DNA of 64,000 nt from Larix kaempferi (GCA_027924585.1 BSBM01000036.1:6007001-6071000), one strand, 5' to 3'. Shown: positions 34,191 to 46,850, counted from the stretch's first letter. The notes: generated from the sequence alone by a model not told the origin. Program-made: numbers and translations.

Positions 34191-34625
34191 CTTTTGAAGA
34201 AGGACACACCGTTTATCTGGGATGTACGAGCCCAATAGTCTTTCGACGCTTTGAAGAAAGATTTGGTATTGGCCCCTCTGCTTAGTCCACCCGACTTTGC
34301 TAGATATTTCTTGCTTTATGTGGTTGCGTCTCTTGAGACGATTGGCATGGTCTTAGTTCAGGTAGATGATGCGCTCCAAGAGCATGTGGTCTATTATCTT
34401 AGTTGAAATCTAGTAGACGCTGAGCTAAGATACACTCATGTGGAGAAATTGGCACTTGCGACTGTTCATGCAGTACAACATTTACAGCATTACATTATGC
34501 TTAGGAAAACCACTGGCATAGCACACATCAATCCATTTCAGTTTGTCCTTTCACAATGTTTAATTGGCGGGAAGTATAATAAGTGGATTGTTATTCTTTA
34601 GGAGTTTGATTTTTATTTTGCGTCA
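34191..34625 (+). pseudogene. pol: Element B degenerate Gypsy RNase H
   Basis: The frame continues with several stops. The block YVVASLETIGMVLVQ corresponds to the usual DAS...GAVLVQ, with Val where the catalytic Asp should be. HVEKLALATVHAVQ and HYIMLRKTTGIAHIN follow. The domain resembles an inactive connection domain, as in element C. Confidence 0.7.
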
Positions 34626-35975
34626 GTGAAATCCTTGGTTTTCGCTGAGCTCATGTCGGATTTTCTGCATCTTCATGAGGACATCGTCCATGAAGATTCC
34701 TTTGTGGATGAGCACTTATTTCTTATCTCGTCGGTGGACCCTTGGTATGGGGATATCATCATATATCTCCAAACTTTGAAGTTCCCTTCTTACTATTCAC
34801 GGGATGAACGACGGTGTGTGAGACATCACGCTAAATATTATGTCATCGTTGGCAACACTTTGTATCGTCGGGGAAAGGACTCTATCCTTCGTCGTTGTTT
34901 GACTCATGAAGAAGCGGAGTTAGTGTTGAATGACTGCCACGGTAGGGCGTGTGGTGGTCACTTATCTAGGCTTGCGACATCCCAACATATCATGCAAGCA
35001 GGTTACTTATGGCCTTCGATCTTTAAAGGTTGTATTAATGATGTGAAGAGATGTCACCCTTGCCAGGTGTTTTCTCGAAATGTACACTCGCATCTTGCGC
35101 CCCTTCACCCGTTCGCCACTGTCGGTCCCTTCACTAAGTGGGGGGTGGACTTCATGGATTGAAAACCAGCTTCGGCTAGGGGGCATCACCATATCATTGT
35201 GGCCATAGACTACTTTTCCAAATGGGCTGAGGCCATGCCGACCATAAAATTCGATAGTGCTATTGCAGCCCACTTCGTGTTCAATCAGATTATCGCTCGA
35301 TTCGGTATCCCGAAAGATATTGTCACTGACCATGGCAGTCACTTTCAAAAAAAAATGATGGCGGATTTGTCACTCAAGCTTGGGTTTCATCAAGATCATT
35401 CATCTTCTTATTACCCCCAAGCGAATGGTCAGGTCGAGGCAGTTAATAAGTCCTTAAAGACCATTCTCCAACGTACCATCCAGCAAAGCAAGAGCAACTG
35501 GCACATTATGTTATATCCTGCTTTGTGGGAATATCAAACCACAGTTAAGACTGCCACCGGTTTCTCACTATTTCAGCTAGTACATGGTGTGGAGTCTATA
35601 TTGTCGATTGAATGCAAAACCCGCTCGTTGAAACTAGCCATAGAGCTCCTTCCTAACACTTCAGATTTTGAGCAATGTTTGATCCACCTTGAGTAGCATC
35701 GAGATGCCACCGTGGCTATAGATGCCAACAAACATTGTGTCAAGGTTCAGTATGATAGGTTTGTCCATCCCCGGCAGTATGCTGAAGGTGACTTGGTCCT
35801 CTTGTATGACCAAGCTAAGGAACCCCCGGGGGAAGGAAATTTTAACCCCATGTCGCACATTCCTTACATAGTGAGGCGTGTCCTTGAGAAAGGAGCCTAC
35901 TAATTGGAAGACTATGAGGGGAACGTCTTGAAGGAGACTAGAAATGGGCTCTACCTCAAGCGGTATTATGCTTGA
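34626..35975 (+). pseudogene. pol: Element B integrase
   Basis: The zinc region is present (H..CGGH, then CHPC near 35050-35065), as are KWGVDFMD, IVTDHGSHF and GQVEAVNKS, so D, D and E are visible. Stops occur at 35160-35162 and near 35694, and also near 35901, all in the same frame. The C-terminus ends NGLYLKRYYA before a TGA at 35973-35975. Confidence 0.85.
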
Positions 35976-36074
35976 GCTGATACTTTTGTATACTATTGTA
36001 TAGTTGCTTCTATACATATTTTAGATTTCTTTTGGTTTTTCGGGTCTACTAATCCACTTGCATTTGGTTGGCAG

Positions 36075-36500
36075 ATGTCAGCGGAATCTCTTGTGTTTTT
36101 GGGATTCGCGGATGGTGTTATCCGTCATATGCAGCAACTCGCTTCTGCTGCATGGGTTATTTATTCACCTGACCAGCAGATTGTGTCTTCAGGAGGTGCT
36201 TGTCTCAGTCCTACATCCAACAATGTGGTTGAGTACAGTGTCGTTGTTGAGCTACTTCGTGATGTCATTTTGCATGGTATCCCGTCTTTAGAAGTCCGCC
36301 TGGATTCTCAACTAGTTGTGTCTCAATTGAATGGCTAGTATCGTGTGAGGGACCCTACTTTACTACGGAGGTTCTTAAGGGTAAGACTCTTGGAGCATCA
36401 TTTTGTTTCCATTACATACATTCATGTTCCGAGATGTTTTAATCATGTATCTAATGCATATGCTAATTATTTCCTAGATTGGCATTTGTCTCATCAATAA
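36075..36500 (+). pseudogene. Element B additional RNase H, after integrase
   Basis: A separate ATG ORF of 141 codons begins 100 nt after the integrase stop. It looks like a plant/archaeal-type RNase H: GFADGVIR...AAWVIYS, SNNVVEYSVVVELLRD, VRLDSQLVVSQLNG, HVPRCFNHVSNAYAN. One TAG at about 36337 follows NG, and the frame then runs to the TAA at 36498-36500. The ATG is preceded by a pyrimidine-rich GGTTGGCAG, which resembles a 3' splice site, so it may be expressed by splicing. Confidence 0.65.
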
Positions 36501-36668
36501 AAGAAGCACAAAAATAAACATTCATTCACACATTTGTACATACACATATAGTAGAACTGGAGAATCATAGTTTGTCATAAATAATAATTCCAAAATGTGG
36601 TGTCACAGTACAAAACGAGAGCCCGTAGCTCTCAAAAATATACATAATCGATACAAAAATATAGGACT

Positions 36669-38292
36669 CTAAGATATCGAATCCCTACAGGGAGGCCTAG
36701 GTGCCTCGGTAGGATGTGTCTGAACATAGTAATGCACTACATTGGCTATGCGCCGCAATAACTGTACCCAGGTTCCCGGTATTCCTACAACATGTCGTTG
36801 CATTGCCTCTGGTACATGCTCCACCTCGATGAGCGGTACTCTGGTAGTCATGCGGGTCAGGTTGACCCATACTGTCTCTAGTGTGTGCTCTGCTGCAGCG
36901 CCAACCACCTCTCCACCCCTGCCTCGACGACAATGTCTCGGGTAGCCCTCTAGACTTCGCGGACCAGCATCTGCGAGCAAACAATAGAATGCCAATATGT
37001 GATACTACACCAAAAACATTTTTGCTTTTCACTTATAATCAAAACTCTAAAAAATTAAATACACAAAACATAAAAAGAGTAACATACCGATGTCTCTAAA
37101 TGCGGCCCCTGGAGGGAGCAGCATGTCGCGGTCGCCCCGGTAGTCTATCCCCTCATATGGGTAGTCATCGATGGCAATGACCTGTCGAGCCCACTAGTGC
37201 AAGAACTCATTTGAATATGGTGAGGCCCGTTGACCACCACCATGTTGCATCAGTACTTCAGCCCACTGGGTCAGGGCTGAATCACGAAGACTGTGCGGAG
37301 GGACTTCAACCCTCGGACTAAGCTCCGGAACTCTCTCGAAGAAGAAACTGCAGAGTATAGTGCCAAACCCGAAGTTCTTTACCTGTCCAAGCTTACACTC
37401 CGTTAAGTGGGTCTTCATAGACACCAGTAACGTTTTGCACCAATCGTACACTATAGATCTCATGCACTCTGCTGCATAGAACATCACTGGCCTCGAAGCC
37501 TGATGTAAAGTTGTTGAACCTATTATCCTCACGAGGGTGAGCATTATTATCTTCATGCTCAAGCTCACAATGGCCCCAATGGGTATCTGGCTCCCCACCT
37601 TTTGGGTACCGGGAATACAGTACCGATCTATATAGTCAGTAATGGTGATCCCACCACCTACATTGCAGGACCGGAGACTAGCAACATCCCCTCGGTGGGA
37701 CAACCCTGTAATAAATTATATGTCATCCACCTCTAGCGAGAGCGGTTGACCATCGAGGTTAAAGTTATGCGCGTCTACATCCCATTAATCAATCAATCTA
37801 CGGAGCAATTGGATTTGGGCCCTTAAACCCCCAACGCTCCAGAATTTGTAGAGACCACACGCTTGTAGTGCTTGTTGCGTGGGTAAATCTTAGCGGACAT
37901 GCTCGTCCACAACATCATGTTCCCTCTCCCTTCACTCTAGGACCATCCTGGAGGCAAAAACAAAAGTTTTTTTCATCTTTTATCATTTAAAAAACCACAT
38001 TTGCAGCCTTGTTCGCAGGCAAAAATTTCGACACTCGCGTCCGTACACGGTCAACGCATGCGTTGACCACGTCCAGGAGGCCCTACCCATGACCCGCAAA
38101 GCTATAGCCCGCAGACAGCGTCGTAGAGATGTAGGGTTGGGCTAATAAAAAAATTGGACCACTAAAAATTGAAATAAAAGCTATGAAATGGAAGAGGGAG
38201 ATGAAATGACTAACCTTCTCCAGACGGCTCATGAAATGGACGCCCGTAGCTTCCAGAATCAGCAACTGAATTCTCAGGTGAAAACTAACCAA
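36669..38292 (-). pseudogene. Element B antisense accessory ORF with an intron
   Basis: On the strand opposite to gag-pol, a protein-like frame runs from about 37947 down to 36669, with frame breaks near its start and a TAG at about 37193. Its core reads FITGLSHRGDVASL, GSQIPIGAIVSLSMKI, KNFGFGTILCSFFFERVPEL and YPYEGIDYRGDRDMLLPPGA. Antisense ORFs between integrase and 3' LTR are known from plant Tat-lineage elements such as Grande and Retand. A GT-AG intron at 36971-37087 joins two coding segments in frame. A second intron (37948-38214) and a first exon reaching 38292 are possible but weaker. Function is unknown. Confidence 0.65.
36971..37087 (-). other. Predicted 117-nt intron in the antisense ORF
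   Basis: On the minus strand the donor is ATCG/GTATGTT and the acceptor TTTGCTCGCAG/ATGCTGG. Unspliced, the frame meets a TAG about 40 nt into the intron; spliced, RDI is followed in frame by DAGPRSLEG and 100 more codons. Confidence 0.65.
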
Positions 38293-40308
38293 AAACTCAT
38301 ATTTGGGTAAAATGTGAAAATGGAATAGTAATTGTAATTTTTTATTACTATTTATAGTTTTTAAAACCCACTTTCCTATAATTTTTGTCGTTGTAAGCTG
38401 TTTTGGACTAATATGTCGTCCTAGAGTACCATTTTGAACAGATTTTTCGACGGGAGTTAATTTTTGACCGTTTCGCGCCTACGGTAGGTATATTTCACAC
38501 CCATCATATAGGTTAGATGTCATTTTCACCTGCATTATGCATTTGACCTTTGACCATTTGTCATTAACCCTAGGTGCGGCCCCGCTTTTTAACCGACACG
38601 GAGCCTTCACATTGTTATAGAAGTGTCGTTATTTGGCGATAGGGATTGTCCGACCATGGGTGACCTAGTTAGAGCCTTTTTATGCCTTTTTGGCGCCCAT
38701 GTCGTTGTCTCTCCTTAGGATCGGGATTCCTTCGTAGTCATGCCATGAATTTGTGATAAAGACTCATAATCTACTTTGTCTTATGCTGGCAATCTCCCAT
38801 AAGGACTCCCCCATTGTATATGAAGTTGTGATTGCATTGCATCATACCGCTTGCCACTTGAGCCTTGTGTCGGCTCCCGCTTACTCAAACATTAGCCATG
38901 TGCCTGAGCACTTTCCCTTTTGAGCCAAGCAGAGCTTTCATTTTCCTTTCGCAATTTGATGACCCTTTACTCTGAGGGAACACCCCCCCGAGTGTCCACA
39001 TCTTACACATGCTTCCTTGCATTGTTCATAGGTATGTTCCACTGCTCGGGACTAGTTTGCTTTCCATTTGACACTCGTTCCCTCACCTATTGTACTATAG
39101 CAATTTTATTCTTTTTCAAGCTTTCCTAATATGAAAAAGACCAAAAAAATCAAATATTCCAAAAAGTCGGACGGAAAAATATTTACTTCATTTTGTTGGT
39201 AGCTGTTGTGTTGCCTTTGAACAGAGCATTCATTCCATGCTATCCATTATGAGTCGGGACTATAATAGGACCTTAGGAGTTGTACTCGTTTCTCAGTTTT
39301 TACACCACCGGCTGGTTAAGCTTCCAGTCATTATGTAGCCCTTTGTTGATGCCTCCTGCATCGCACAACATTATTATCATCTAGTACTTGAGTCCATGTT
39401 TCCTGAGTCTATCCATCTGCTCATGCTCTTGTTCAAAGGAAGTCCTGAAACCAGAGTCGGCCACTCCTCATATCTCTTGATTATTGCATGTCGGCCATCC
39501 TTATTGAGTCAGTCCATTTGTCCAAGTTCTTCCAAATCTTTCAGCGTAGCTGTTACCTCATGTTGGTTGATGGGGGATTCCTTAATGCCCTCCTTCTAGC
39601 GAGTTTCGTTCCATCGAATTCAACTCATTTATTTCGAAATTGAGACTTAGAGTCGGTTGAGTACCTTGAGGCTTGCAGTCATTAGTGGTAGGTTCTCTAG
39701 CCATCGACAGTTTTGGGAATACATAAATGTCCCCTGATTGATGGATTCATCTTATTGTTCGACCTCAACACATCTATTCACACTTTGATGATCGTACTCT
39801 GTGCCTTGATGTCCATTTTCATTATTGGTGGGTTATCTCGCGTCTGTTAACGGTATGCATCATTGACCGGTAATCAGACGATGTCACATCATGTTTGACT
39901 TCAACACCTTTATTCACTTGATGGGACTTGCACCGTAGATGATTTGTGTAGAAGACCCCAGACGTTAGTAGCATTCAATATGTTGCTCATGATCGTGACT
40001 GTACTTACGAGATCTCATTTCTCATCCATCAATAGTTTGTACCCCTAGTATTGCACCAATTGTTTCCTTTTCAACAAGAGACCATATCTTATTGTATGGG
40101 TCATGGCTATGACCACCTATGACATGTATTCATTATGTACTTCCTATCATGGCCATTGTATCAGATTGTTGTATTATACCAACATGTATTTAGAGATATT
40201 CTTGTATGATGACGAGTGGGCTACTCCTTCCATTTGTGTCTCCATCACTCCACTTCTGAGATTTATAATGTATTTCGGCCATTGTGGTATCTTCTCCAAC
40301 CTCACACA
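38293..40308 (+). other. Element B 3' spacer
   Basis: About 2 kb with no convincing gene; short frames have no recognisable motifs. It separates the antisense ORF from the 3' LTR and may contain the antisense promoter. Confidence 0.45.
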
Positions 40309-40320
40309 TTAGGGGGCATC
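40309..40320 (+). promoter_or_regulatory. Element B polypurine tract
   Basis: TTAGGGGGCATC directly abuts the 3' LTR; it is short and purine-rich in the middle. Confidence 0.5.
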
Positions 40321-41240
40321 TGTTACAGAGTATTTTTCCACCCTATGAGCATCAGCATTGATTGGCATTCAATATCCATTGTATTGACTCAGATCCATTA
40401 TTTTCCCTTCAGGAACCAAGTTTCCCTATTTTTGTTCATTTACGATTGTTGTTCCACAAGAGCCAACGTACACGCAAGTTGCATCTAATTAGCCCACGTA
40501 CATCAAGTTACATGGTAAAAAATAGTAAAAACTCTATTTTTACTCCCAAAAAGCGATCTTACGGTGACCTTTGTCCCTCCATATACCCCAAAACAACTCG
40601 ATTCGACCTTTCACTTACCTTTGGAAGGCTATATATTGAGCTCTTATGGTGTATGGAAGGGAGGAGAAAGACAGAGCAAGATAAATCTAGTGGATTTTTG
40701 CCGTGACTGGAGTCTACATCCATTGATCCTTATTGTTGTGAACTTCTTATGTTCACCTACCAAACTCCTTCATAGTTTGAGTTTGCCATTACATGGGGGA
40801 TTGAAGTGGTGGAGGCACAAGTGGAGAGACCTAGTTCTTGGTTCATATTGGTTTCCAACAAGAGGTTGTATCATATGCTTCTTGTTATTATCAATAGAAA
40901 TACTCATTTTCTCGTCCAATTGATGTTGTGAATGTTGTTTAAATTACATTGGGTTACATTTGCTTATGATATCATGGAACATGTTATTGATTATGCTAAT
41001 GTCTTTCATGTATTATATGCACTTGCTTGTATTTGTTGTTGAGACTAATCTGCAGGGTCAAGTGTAGAGATTGAAAGATCAATGGGGATCTACTTTGAAC
41101 ATTCGGTTGAAGGTTGGTCTTACTATCCATATCTTATCATTTTCATTATAATAGCATTGCATTGGGAATTGAGTTATATTCTGGTAGTCATCTATGTGTT
41201 GTGGTCTGCCCCGAGCCATAGGAAGTTTTTCTCCGTAACA
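40321..41240 (+). repeat. Element B 3' LTR
   Basis: Full-length partner of 3877-4794, about 10% different by eye. It ends CCGTAACA, next to 60 bases of element A interior. Confidence 0.85.
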
Positions 41241-41315
41241 ATGATGATCTCTTGGAATTCTTGTCCTCATGAATGTTCATCCACATCAAGTGCAAGGACC
41301 ATGCTCTGATACCAC
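41241..41315 (-). other. Element A 5' interior remnant and primer binding site
   Basis: On the minus strand TGGTATCAGAGCAT (41301-41314) follows the 5' LTR by one base and fits an initiator methionine tRNA primer. The remaining 60 bases are the start of A's interior, cut off by element B. Confidence 0.75.
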
Positions 41316-41605
41316 TGTAATGTCCCTTTTTAGAAATTTATTAAAATGGTGAAATTTTCAACTTTTTCCACTAGTTCGACCTTTGACTAGTATTGGTCTC
41401 TTGGTCTCCAAATGACTCCAAATGCTCCCAAATTGTTACAGAAGGACATTAGGACATAATTATGAGGTTAATGGATTCTTTATATTCTTCAAGAGGCTTC
41501 TTCAACTCTCCTTTAAGTTCTAGCCAATGTAGGGAGTTTGACTAGCAATTTCTCTTTGACTAGTATTGGTCTCTTGGTATCCAAATGACTCCAAATGCTT
41601 GTATA

Positions 41606-42255
41606 TGTTGATGTATTTGTAACTTCGGAAGATATTCACTTGTATATTTTATGTATTACATTTGTACTTTATTGTATCCCCAACGGAGATGTATTATTCC
41701 TCCGATTGGAAGTGTCATCATTTGTATTTGCAAGTGTCGCAAGTATTATTGTAAGTGTCGCAACTTATATTTGATGGGTTATTAGACCACCTTGGTGGGG
41801 TCGACCCTATATGAGTTGTGTGGTTCAAAGGGTTATTAGACCACCCTATTGGGGTCGGCCCAGTGACAAGTGGTAATGATTTATTAGACTCTCCTAAGGG
41901 AGGTCGGCCCAGTTATAGTAAAAGGCAAGTCAAAGTAAAGTATAAATAGAGAGTGTGACTCTCTCATTTATTCATTCACACACTCACTCACTTCGCATTA
42001 GTGAGAGAAAGGAGGAGTGCGCACAAGTGTAAGAGGAGTAGATGCTAGGATAATATCTCTTGTTGTGGGGTTTTATATTTGTGATCTTTTTATTAATGCT
42101 CATTCTATCTCTGAGGAAGTTGCGGGGTTTTTCACCTTCTTGGTTTTCCCAGGTGAAATGCTTTGTTTCTCATCTCTTGTGTTTGATATGTTGTACATGT
42201 TGTTCTCTCAATTAATATCCTAGATCAGATTGAATTAAATGTTGAAAAACTAACA
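41606..42255 (+). repeat. N2 5' LTR
   Basis: TGTTGATG...ACTAACA. It contains three copies of the TTATTAGAC(C)ACC...GGTCGGCCC motif (about 41786-41915) and TATAAATA at 41941-41948. Confidence 0.92.
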
Positions 42256-42270
42256 TGGTATCAGAGCTAG
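42256..42270 (+). promoter_or_regulatory. N2 primer binding site
   Basis: TGGTATCAGAGCTAG, identical to that of N1, directly follows the LTR. Confidence 0.85.
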
Positions 42271-44900
42271 CCTGAAGGAAGGAATGGTATGGCATTTATG
42301 ACACTTGTTGCACTTGTGACAAATTGGAAGCTAGGGCTTGGTATAGTAAAAACTAGTCATCGTGGAACTTTCGTTATCACTCGGTTTTGGAGAAGGTTCA
42401 AGATCTGAACTTTTACAAGTCGAAGATAAAATGTTCATGTACTGTGTCCTAAGGACAGCCTCATATTCATTGTACTTTGTGAGATATGATCCGTACAAGT
42501 TAGGGTTTCTGCCTCTTCCAGAATGCAGTCCTAAACAGGTGACCTAGGAAAAAAGCTCATATATCAGGATAGGAAGATCCAAATGGAATTCCATAAAACG
42601 TGACATTTAGGGCACGAAATTTAGTTTCACAGGTCTAGGTTTCAGAGGTCGAAGTTGAAACAATGACACGTGGCACGCCGTACAAGTTTGTTATACTGTC
42701 TCATCCTATAAACAGGTAACGTTGCAACACTTGGCATATCTCTCTCTCTTAGAGAATCCATTTGAGCTCAGATCTGTGGGGTTGGAAGGATGACAATTCA
42801 ATATACCATAGGTCTAATTTTCAGACCCTGAGGATCCAAAATTTCAAAGATACATCAAAAACAATATGGCACATATTTATGTCCAAACATAATTGGATTC
42901 TAAGAACTTTCATTTTTGGTTTGTCACTGCTGCGGGAAATTAGGGTTTCGGAGAAAGTTAGAATTTCTTTAATCTGAGACCTCGGCTGGATGCTCCTTAG
43001 AAAAATTGAAATTTAGAGACCAATATCGAAGTTTTTGGTTGGGTAGAACCCCGGGCTCTATCAAACCCTAGTTCAGGATTTTGACCAGAAAACCAGAATT
43101 TGACAGAAGCTGCAGATCCGAAACTTTCAAAGTCAATTTTGAGGGGTCAAATTTTGGAAATTTCAAAATTGAAGTATGCCAGCTTGATCAGCTTAGCAAA
43201 GCACATCTTTTCATCCAATCAGAAGTTTGAAATTCAAAGTTTCGATTTTTAGGGTTTCTCTGTCAAACCCTAGCAAGCTCTAGATCGAGCTTCATCAAAT
43301 CAAAGTGGATTGGGTTAATCCTAGAAGAGAAAGATTTGTACACCTACATAAGTGAAGAAATTCCAGTTCCAAAGGGAGATGAGGCTAAGGCCTTACATAA
43401 GAATACTACAAGCAATCCCGACAGGTATGACTTGAGGAGATTCAGGTATGTTTTGAAATTTGTTCATGATTAAGTTTATGATATGTTTGTCTTCATATTA
43501 TTGAGGTTAGTACAATCTTGATTAATTTTAGACTTGTCTTATCACATTAGTAAAAGTATGAATGCATGTGAATGAAAGAAGACATCCATTGATTAAGGTT
43601 ATGACACTTATGATTGTACTAATGCACTGTGGTGTTGTATGAGGATGATGTTATCCGCTAACATGAAAGTTACATCAAGAAAGACAAATCAAGTTCTACA
43701 TCAAGAACATATGACCATGGTGACATGAAGACAAAGACTCATCCATAGCCATTGATAACACAAAAGCTCTACTTACGAGGTATGTATAATTTGGTTCTAC
43801 AATGCTTAACTTATGAGATATGCAGGTTACTAGCACAAATCATGGACAAGAACAAAGAAGACATTGTTTGGGTATGTTAGACATAACTAGCAAACATGAT
43901 AATCCAGGTATGTTTTCCTATATCGAGTTAGAATACTATCTTGTGTTAGGATCTTATATAAGCATGTTTTTTGTATGATTGATAATGATTATTCATGAAG
44001 TTATAAGTTTGAGTAATCATGGGTTTATGCATATTATGCTTCTTAATGAAGAGTCCTATGGTCATATAAGAATATGCATGAGTAAAAGAAGTCCTCCCTT
44101 AAACCTTGAATACTAATGCTTGTGATAAATTGCCTGTGTATGAAATGACCATAACCATACATGTTTAATATTATTTGGAATCATAATGTTTTGATAGTAT
44201 TGAGATTATACTAATGCATGTATGATTATGTATGAGATCTTGAGGATGACACTAGTGCACACTTAAGCATGCATAGTGGTCCAGGATGGATATAAGTTCA
44301 AAGACAAATAATCCAGAAAGCAAAGATCAAGAGGGAGCACACTCCAACAGTTCCTGCAAGGAAGCAAAGATCAAGAGGGAGCACACTTCTGTAATTCCTG
44401 TAAGGAAGCAAAGATTGAGAGGGAGTCCACCCAACAACCAAACAAAGATAAGTATTTGAATTGTCATTTATTATATATTTGATTACTTAAATGATGTTGT
44501 TCAGTCATGTACATACTTATGTTCCTAGATTTAGGATGTATATTATGCATTTTAGAAAAGTTGCATTAATGAACAAGATACTACTAATATGCAAGTAATG
44601 AGTAAGTGGCCTATGGTACTGTACAACATTCCATTGCTACTTATCTAGAATGAAACCTCTTTGCTGACATGTTGGGAGTTGTGCACACTCTTAACAATGT
44701 TCTGGTAGAGATGGAAGGAATCTAGAAAGTTACGGGATATGGATAAATGTTGTATTGAAGCATTGGCTAAGATAATTGCATGACTGTATGACATATATCT
44801 TTATGTGTAAGAATTTGTTCTAAAATCTATGAGATGTTTCGAATCATGAAATTGAACTTGTCTTGTAGGAAATACTGTGTACCATCACCTACAAGAGAGA
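42271..44900 (+). other. N2 leader with gag remnant and splice-site-like motifs
   Basis: Mostly non-coding. At 43302-43445 it encodes a gag N-terminus-like stretch (EEIPVPKGDEAKALHK) that ends at CAG/GTATGT (43446). Further donor-like sites lie at 43780 and 43908 and an acceptor-like ATGCAG/GTTAC at 43825. The order matches N1. Confidence 0.55.
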
Positions 44901-46489
44901 CTTGTTTCGAAGAACAAGCAACGAAGACTCAACAAATCCAGAAAACTACTTATTGAAGATATTGAAGAATCTAAAGTTCCCAGGATCCGGGATGCAGTAA
45001 TGGAAGGATGCCATGATCGAGGAGTACCAGTCGATCATGAAGAATGATGTTTGGAATGTGGTCCCAAGACCAGAAGGGAAGTCTGTTGTGACTTCCAAGT
45101 GGATCTACAAGATCAAGCATGCTGCAGATAGTAGCATAGAGAAATACAAGGCAAGATTTGTGGCTCGTGGCTTCTCCTAGAAAGAAGGGATCAATTATGA
45201 AGAAACCTTTGCACCTGTAGCCAGATACACTTCCATCAAAACAGTACTTGCTCTGGTTTCAGTGATGAAGTGGAAGATACACCAGATGGATGTCAATGCA
45301 ACTTTCTTGAATGGTGTAGTCGAAGAGGAAGTGTATGTGTAGAAGCCACTCGGATTTGAGACACATGTCAGGGAGTCACATGTGTGCAAATTGAAGAAAT
45401 CCTTTACGATTTGAAACAAGCACCCAGGACATGGTACGGTAGGCTAGACAGCTTCCTGACTAGTTTGGGCTTTACCAAGAGTAAAGAATATTCCAAGCTT
45501 TACTACAAGGTTGAGGAAGACAATCCAGTGATACTCCCACTGTATGTAGATGACCTGTTTGTGACAGGTGATATTGGGTTGATTGCTGATACGAAGAGGA
45601 AGCTTGTTGCCGAGTTCGAGATGAAGGACTTGGGTATGATGCATTACTTTCTAAGTATGGAGGTGTGACATAGTGCAGATGGAATCTTCCTTGGACAAGG
45701 GAAGTATGCAGTAGAGATCCTGAAGTGGTTCGGGATGATTGACTGCAAGGCCATGGCCACACCTATGGCATCGAACCTGAAGCTATTGAGTGATGCTTCA
45801 TCAGAGTTGGTTGATGCCACGATGTATCGTCAGATGATTGGGTCCTTGATGTACCTGATGAACACGAGACCAGATATTTGCTTTGTGGTGAACACCTTGA
45901 TCTAGTTCCTGATGGATCCTAGAAATGTTCACTTAATTGCAGTAAAGCATATTCTGAGGTACCTGAAGGGTACGGTTGATTATGGGCTCAAGTATGATGC
46001 GAGTCAAAAGTTTAACCTGGAGGGTTATGTTGATTCAGATTGGGCATGCAGTGCTGCAGATAGGAAGAGCACTTCGGGGTGTTGCTTCAGTATGGGATCA
46101 GGTGTGATCTCTTGGTTTAGCAGGAAGAAATCCTGCGTAGCACTGAGGACAGCCAAAGCAGAGTATGTCGCAGCTTGTTCTACTAGTTGTGAGGCAATAT
46201 GGCTAAGGAAGCTATTGTCTGATTTATTTGATCTCCAGTTGGATGCTACTTGTATCTATTGTGACAACCAGAGTTGAACCCAATGTTCCATGACAAGTCG
46301 AAGCATATCGAGATCAAATATCACTATATCAGGGATATGGTGCAGAGAGGAGCAGTGAAGCTCCTATATGTTGTGACGGACGAGCAGATTGCACATGTGT
46401 TGACCAAACCACTAGCTAGAGTGAAGTTTGAGTACTTCATAGAGAGGCTTGGTGTACTTCAGATCGAGGTTCCTTCCAAGGGGAAGTGA
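44901..46489 (+). pseudogene. pol: N2 Copia reverse transcriptase / RNase H remnant
   Basis: This copy has the reverse transcriptase more complete than N1: KWIYKIKHAAD, ARFVARGFS, EETFAPVARYTSIKTVLAL, and an intact YVDD in LPLYVDDLFVTGD near 45545. RNase H follows (GYVDSDWACSAADRKSTSG, KHIEIKYHYIRD). At least four stops and three frameshifts break it, for example one missing base near 45405 in KKSLYDLKQ and a break at 46275. The upstream integrase, protease and most of gag are missing. Confidence 0.88.
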
Positions 46490-46499
46490 TGAGTTCGGA

Positions 46500-46850
46500 A
46501 GACGTAGATGCACATGGGATTTTTCGACATGGTTGTAGATTGTTTCTCCCATGGTCATGATGTAATTGTTGAGCTTTTCCGACATGGTTGTTTACGTGTT
46601 CTCCCATGGTCGTGATGTAATTGTTGAGCCATTCCCACTTGGTTGTAGATGTGTTCTCCCATGGTGCATATGTAAGGGTTGGATCCATTCTCACATGGTG
46701 GTAGATGTGTTCTCCCATGGTGTAGATGTAAGGGTTGAAGCCATTTTTCACATGGCGGTAGATGTGCTCTCCCATGGTGAAAAAGTAAGGGTTGGAGCCT
46801 TCCCCAAATGGTGGTAGATGTGTTCTCCCATGTCGGTGGTGTAAGTGCTG
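46500..46850 (+). repeat. N2 tandem array 1
   Basis: Six imperfect units of about 60 bp built on ACATGGTTGTAGATG followed by TGTTCTCCCATGG. Each carries TTCTCCCATGG; frames on both strands here are repeat artefacts. Confidence 0.75.

Larger units (their letters stand above)
3877..41240 (+). mobile_element. Element B: Tat-like Ty3/Gypsy element with antisense ORF, split by element C
   Basis: The boundaries are two LTRs of 918 and 920 bp starting TGTTACAG and ending TAACA. Without C, B is about 14 kb: LTR, primer site, 1.5-kb leader, gag, protease, reverse transcriptase, degenerate RNase H, integrase, a separate C-terminal RNase H, an antisense ORF with an intron, a spacer, a polypurine tract and the LTR. 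The coding region has stops and a frameshift and its LTRs differ by nearly 10%, so B is old and dead. No target duplication is visible (GGGCT before, ATGAT after). Confidence 0.85.

Noticed and set aside
37194-37703. Idea that the minus-strand gene at 36669-38292 is a host gene captured between elements
   Set aside because: It sits within B between integrase/RNase H and the 3' LTR, where Tat-lineage antisense ORFs are known; no separate insertion boundaries are visible.
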